Of a stretch of 64,000 bases of DNA, positions 61,199-64,000 are shown piece by piece. The stretch lies in assembly GCA_963590525.1 (NCBI GenBank), contig CAVAPV010000001.1, positions 1 through 64,000 on the forward strand. Reading direction: 5' to 3'. This DNA comes from W2P13-069 sp963590525. Lineage in GTDB: Bacteria; Actinomycetota; Coriobacteriia; Coriobacteriales; QAMH01. Under the pieces are notes generated by a model that saw nothing but the letters and a program-made list of their open reading frames with translations, had not been told where the DNA came from and ran no database searches. The position numbers and the translations under genes were made by a program. Each line of letters opens with the position of its first letter. Position 1 is the stretch's first letter.

Positions 61199-61996
61199 AT
61201 GGCATCGCATAACCCCTGGGAGCTTTACGACGAGATGATCGAGGGCATCCCGCAAGACATCCAGGTCAAAGACTACGCGTTGGGTATCCATTGGTCGTGT
61301 CTGGAGGCAGAGTGCGGCATGGGCGTGGCCTTTACCACGCGTCAGGGTGCTATGCGCAAACAAAAAGACGACCTGCGAGGCAAAAGCCTCAAAGAGGTTG
61401 CCGCGCTTTCAAAATCCTGGTGCTTTGAGGAGGCAACCCTAGGCGTGGCGGCGCTCAATGCTTGGTATTCCAATCCAGAGCGCCTCGAGCTCTACGGTAT
61501 CAAGACCGATTTCGAGGACAATCTGGATGCAGACGAGTCAAGTCCCCGTTTGGGCAAGAAGCTCGACGCCTTCCAACTTTACAAGCCGCAGATTGCCGCT
61601 CAAGGCGATGCAAACGTCGTGGTTGTGGGACATTTTCCCCATGCGGCAGATATCAGCGAGTACGCCAACCTCACCATCTTGGAGCGCGTGGTCAAAGACG
61701 AATGGGATACGCCCGACCCCGCCTGCGAGTACGTTATGCCCGCGGCCGATTATGCTTTTATCACCGGCGTCACGATTATGAACAAGACGGTTACGCGCCT
61801 GCTCGAACTGTCTCGCAGCGCCCATACAGTCATGGTGGGCCCAAGCGTGGTTATGGCACCTGCGCTTTGCAAACGCGGTGTGGAATGCATGGCTGGCAGC
61901 GTTGTGACCGATCCGGAAGCTGCCAAGTTTGGCTGCGCAAACGGGGCGGGGCAGATCTTTGGAAAGAGCCTGCAAATGGTCATGGCGCGGCCGTAG
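61199..61996 (+). CDS. DUF364 (DUF4213/DUF364) family protein
   Basis: A 265-residue soluble protein. The N-terminal part (about 1-100) resembles DUF4213. The C-terminal part has a Rossmann-like pattern (VVVVGHFPHAADISEYANLT in one stretch; MVGPSVVMAP; GCANGAGQIFGK) and matches DUF364, a proposed heavy-metal-chelation fold. Substrate unknown. AAGGAGG lies 5-6 bases before the ATG. It lies between tRNA-Sec and selA, both on the opposite strand, and converges with selA on a shared terminator. The neighbourhood hints at metal or selenium handling but does not prove it. Confidence 0.8.
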   Translation: MASHNPWELYDEMIEGIPQDIQVKDYALGIHWSCLEAECGMGVAFTTRQGAMRKQKDDLRGKSLKEVAALSKSWCFEEATLGVAALNAWYSNPERLELYGIKTDFEDNLDADESSPRLGKKLDAFQLYKPQIAAQGDANVVVVGHFPHAADISEYANLTILERVVKDEWDTPDPACEYVMPAADYAFITGVTIMNKTVTRLLELSRSAHTVMVGPSVVMAPALCKRGVECMAGSVVTDPEAAKFGCANGAGQIFGKSLQMVMARP

Positions 61997-62006
61997 GCTG
62001 CCTTGC

Positions 62007-62050
62007 AAAGCGCCGCAGGCTTCCAGATCGGTGCTGCCTGCAGCGCTTTT
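62007..62050. terminator. Bidirectional terminator between DUF364 and selA
   Basis: AAAGCGC-x-GCAGGC pairs with GCCTGC-AGCGCTTT around a 15-base loop. There are T tracts on both strands, fitting the convergent genes. Confidence 0.75.
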
Positions 62051-62056
62051 ACTGCC

Positions 62057-63496
62057 TTACAGCTCCTTAAAGTACTCCCCAAGAGCGGTGACGCATTCAT
62101 CGGCCTCTTGCTCGTTAAGCAGGGTGCGTACCTCTAAGAAGAGCTTGTCGTGGCTTACGCGACCTATCACGGGAAGCGCGCGATTGCTGATCATGTGGCG
62201 CTGGCAGTCTGCGACGCTGCCCTGTTTGAAGTCGATAGAGACAGCCCAGCTGTCTATGTCGCACATGGGCAGCGCCCCGCCGCCCGCGCGGCAGATGCTT
62301 TGCTCGACGGTGATGTCTGCAGCATCGCAAGGTAATGTTGCCCTGAGCTTTTCTGCCAGGCTCTCTGCTGCTGGCAAAACGCTTTCTGCGCTGGCAGAGA
62401 GCATGCGCAGCGTGGGGATCTCTTTTTGGGCGCGCTGCGGGTCCAGGTAGAGGCGCAAGGTCGCCTCAAGCGCGGCAAGCGTCATCTTGTCTAGGCGTAG
62501 CGCACGGGCCAGCGGGTTTTTCTTGAGGCGGTCGATGAGCTCTTTGCGGCCAGCGATGATACCTGCCTGCGGCCCGCCCAAGAGCTTGTCGCCGCTAAAA
62601 CTCACGAGGTCTGCGCCCTGCGCAATGCTTTGCGCAACGGTTGGCTCGGCGTAGTCTCCAAAGCAATCCAGACGAACAAACGCGCCTGAGCCCTGGTCTT
62701 CGTAGACCAGGATATCCGGCTCATCGCAGCCAACGCGCGCCACATTTGCCTTGTCTGCAATCTGGCGCAGCTCGCTTACCGTTACCTCATCTGTAAAGCC
62801 GATAACGCGAAAGTTCGAGCGGTGCACCTTGAGGAGCATGGCGGTGCTGCTGCTTATGGCGCGCTCATAGTCGTAGGGGTGCGTCTTGTTGGTGGCACCT
62901 ACCTCCACCATGGTTGCATGGCTTTGGGCCATGATGTCTGGGATGCGAAACGAGCCGCCTATCTCGACTTCCTCGCCGCGCGATACAACGGCCTCGTGAC
63001 CTGCGGCAAACTCCGAGAGCACCATCATGACGGCGGCGGCGTTGTTGTTGACGGCTATGGCAGACTCCGCCCCGGTCAAAGCGCAGATGAGTTGCTCGCA
63101 ATGGCTGTGACGGCTGCCGCGTGCCATGGTCTGCGTGCTGTACTCTAACGTCGAGTAACCGCTTATCACATCGTTGACGGCGTCTACGGCGTCTTTTGCC
63201 AGCGGGCTTCTGCCCAGGTTGGTGTGGACGATGACGCCAGACGCGTTGATTACTCGGCGTAAAGAACGTTGACGCAGGCTCAGCGTTTTGAGCTGTGCGG
63301 CTGCGGCGATCGCATCAGCCTCGACGCTGTCGATGCACCCGGCGAGTATCCCTTGGCGCACGTCGTCGACGGCTTGGCGGACGGCATCGGCAACGATGCT
63401 GCGGTCGAGCTTGCGTACGGCTTGCTGCAGTGCCGGGTGCCCGAGGACCTCTTCTACTTGGGGAAGCGCCCTCAAAAGCTCGTTTCTGCTGCTCAT
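62057..63496 (-). CDS. selA: L-seryl-tRNA(Sec) selenium transferase
   Basis: PLP enzyme that converts seryl-tRNA-Sec to selenocysteyl-tRNA-Sec using selenophosphate. The 479-residue protein has NASGVIVHTNLGRSPL, EEVEIGGSFRIPDIM, SFSGDKLLGGPQAG with the PLP lysine, and GRKELIDRLKKNPLARALR. The ATG (complement of 63494-63496) is preceded by GAAAGGAACAGG. The longer frame to 63550 is not favoured. With selC at 60877 it shows that the organism makes selenoproteins. selB and selD are not in the window. Confidence 0.96.
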   Translation of the reverse strand: MSSRNELLRALPQVEEVLGHPALQQAVRKLDRSIVADAVRQAVDDVRQGILAGCIDSVEADAIAAAAQLKTLSLRQRSLRRVINASGVIVHTNLGRSPLAKDAVDAVNDVISGYSTLEYSTQTMARGSRHSHCEQLICALTGAESAIAVNNNAAAVMMVLSEFAAGHEAVVSRGEEVEIGGSFRIPDIMAQSHATMVEVGATNKTHPYDYERAISSSTAMLLKVHRSNFRVIGFTDEVTVSELRQIADKANVARVGCDEPDILVYEDQGSGAFVRLDCFGDYAEPTVAQSIAQGADLVSFSGDKLLGGPQAGIIAGRKELIDRLKKNPLARALRLDKMTLAALEATLRLYLDPQRAQKEIPTLRMLSASAESVLPAAESLAEKLRATLPCDAADITVEQSICRAGGGALPMCDIDSWAVSIDFKQGSVADCQRHMISNRALPVIGRVSHDKLFLEVRTLLNEQEADECVTALGEYFKEL

Positions 63497-63655
63497 CGCC
63501 TGTTCCTTTCCAAATGTTTGCTGCCTGCCCGTTGGCTTGGATGTCAACATGCGGTTATCCTACACGAGCTTTGCCCGCGTAAAGTGCTGTACCGTGGGTG
63601 TGCTCGCCAAACAACGCAGCTCCCTGGAGGTAAACGGCAGCAAGGAGGATAGCCG

Positions 63656-64000
63656 GTGAGGATCTTGCATGTGACAGCGCAAAAGCCCGATAGCACGGGT
63701 AGCGGCGTCTACTTGGCTCAAACGGTCGCCTCCCTTGCACGTCTTGGCTGCAAGCAGGCGGTGCTTTGCGGTGTGGACGTTGCGGATGACATTAACCTGC
63801 CCGATGGCGTGGATGTTTTTCCCGTGCGTTTTAACACCCCAGAGCTGCCTTTTGACGTGTGCGGCATGTCAGACGAGATGCCTTACCCCTCTACGCGTTA
63901 CCGCGATCTGACCCCGTGTATGCTCGAATGCTTCGAAGCGGCTTTCACAACACGCATCAAGGAAGCTATCTGCAGCTTCAAACCGCAGGTTATCGTCTGC
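63656..64000 (+). CDS. Glycosyltransferase family 4-like protein, N-terminal fragment (runs off window end)
   Basis: An open frame of 115 codons from a GTG at 63656, with AAGGAGG 7 bases upstream, continues to the window edge. The product begins MRILHVTAQKPDSTGSGVYL, then LAQTVASLARLGCKQAVLCG, typical of the N-terminal Rossmann domain of GT-B glycosyltransferases. The C-terminal nucleotide-sugar domain is beyond the window. It is divergent from selA with only 159 bases between them, so the two may share a control region. Confidence 0.75.
   Translation, partial: MRILHVTAQKPDSTGSGVYLAQTVASLARLGCKQAVLCGVDVADDINLPDGVDVFPVRFNTPELPFDVCGMSDEMPYPSTRYRDLTPCMLECFEAAFTTRIKEAICSFKPQVIVC

Noticed and set aside
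60553..61238. Several overlapping short ORFs in the folK-DUF364 intergenic region
   Set aside because: They overlap the dispersed repeats and the tRNA-Sec gene on the opposite strand and lack start signals.

Overview
The window is a chromosomal segment of a Gram-positive actinobacterium, most likely class Coriobacteriia. This is inferred from moderately high G+C, Shine-Dalgarno-led genes, the gene order leuS / rimP-nusA-rnpM-infB-rbfA-nrnA-truB, several gene fusions, and a selenocysteine locus. No taxonomic marker was searched, so genus is left open. It comes from a draft assembly: a 268-base run of N (34993-35260) sits inside rsgA.

Layout. 1-14430: translation and information core: leuS, rimP-nusA-rnpM-infB-rbfA-nrnA, a truB-ribF fusion, dnaG, primary sigma factor, and a CAU tRNA. 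14431-18462: tRNA-bounded stretch with a dispersed repeat, two identical tRNA-Gly genes on the minus strand, a lower-G+C three-gene ABC exporter and tRNA-Val. 18597-22948: rnd, xseA-xseB, ackA. 23036-29644: arginine regulon argCJBDR followed by argG, with ARG-box-like sites ahead of argC. 29836-35422: a potassium-transport operon with two TrkH-type channels, two homologous extracytoplasmic OB-like domains, a 45-residue membrane peptide, and rsgA. 35423-42409: accessory region with an inverted array of about 62-base repeats, a 1470-residue beta-helix surface protein, REP-like hairpins, a membrane protein and a 2-hydroxyacid dehydrogenase. 42793-54440: rplU (with a SAP-like tail), rpmA, glmS, acpS, nnrD, an alanine-racemase-fold protein lacking the catalytic lysine, family-4 UDG, tsaE, a membrane J-domain protein, an orphan HlyD-like adaptor and a tsaB-rimI-tsaD triple fusion. 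54446-60409: tilS-hpt-ftsH, folE and a folP-folK fusion. 60877-64000: tRNA-Sec, a DUF364-type protein, selA and the start of a glycosyltransferase.

How genes work together. TsaE and the TsaB/TsaD fusion supply most of the t6A37 tRNA-modification machinery; TilS may act on the CAU tRNA encoded in the same window. ArgR probably controls its own operon through the sites before argC. SelA acts on the tRNA-Sec encoded about 1 kb away; selB and selD are not in the window. The least expected items are the TrkH/OB operon, the catalytically dead Alr homologue, the NusA zinc-like tail, the L21-SAP fusion and three families of intergenic repeats.
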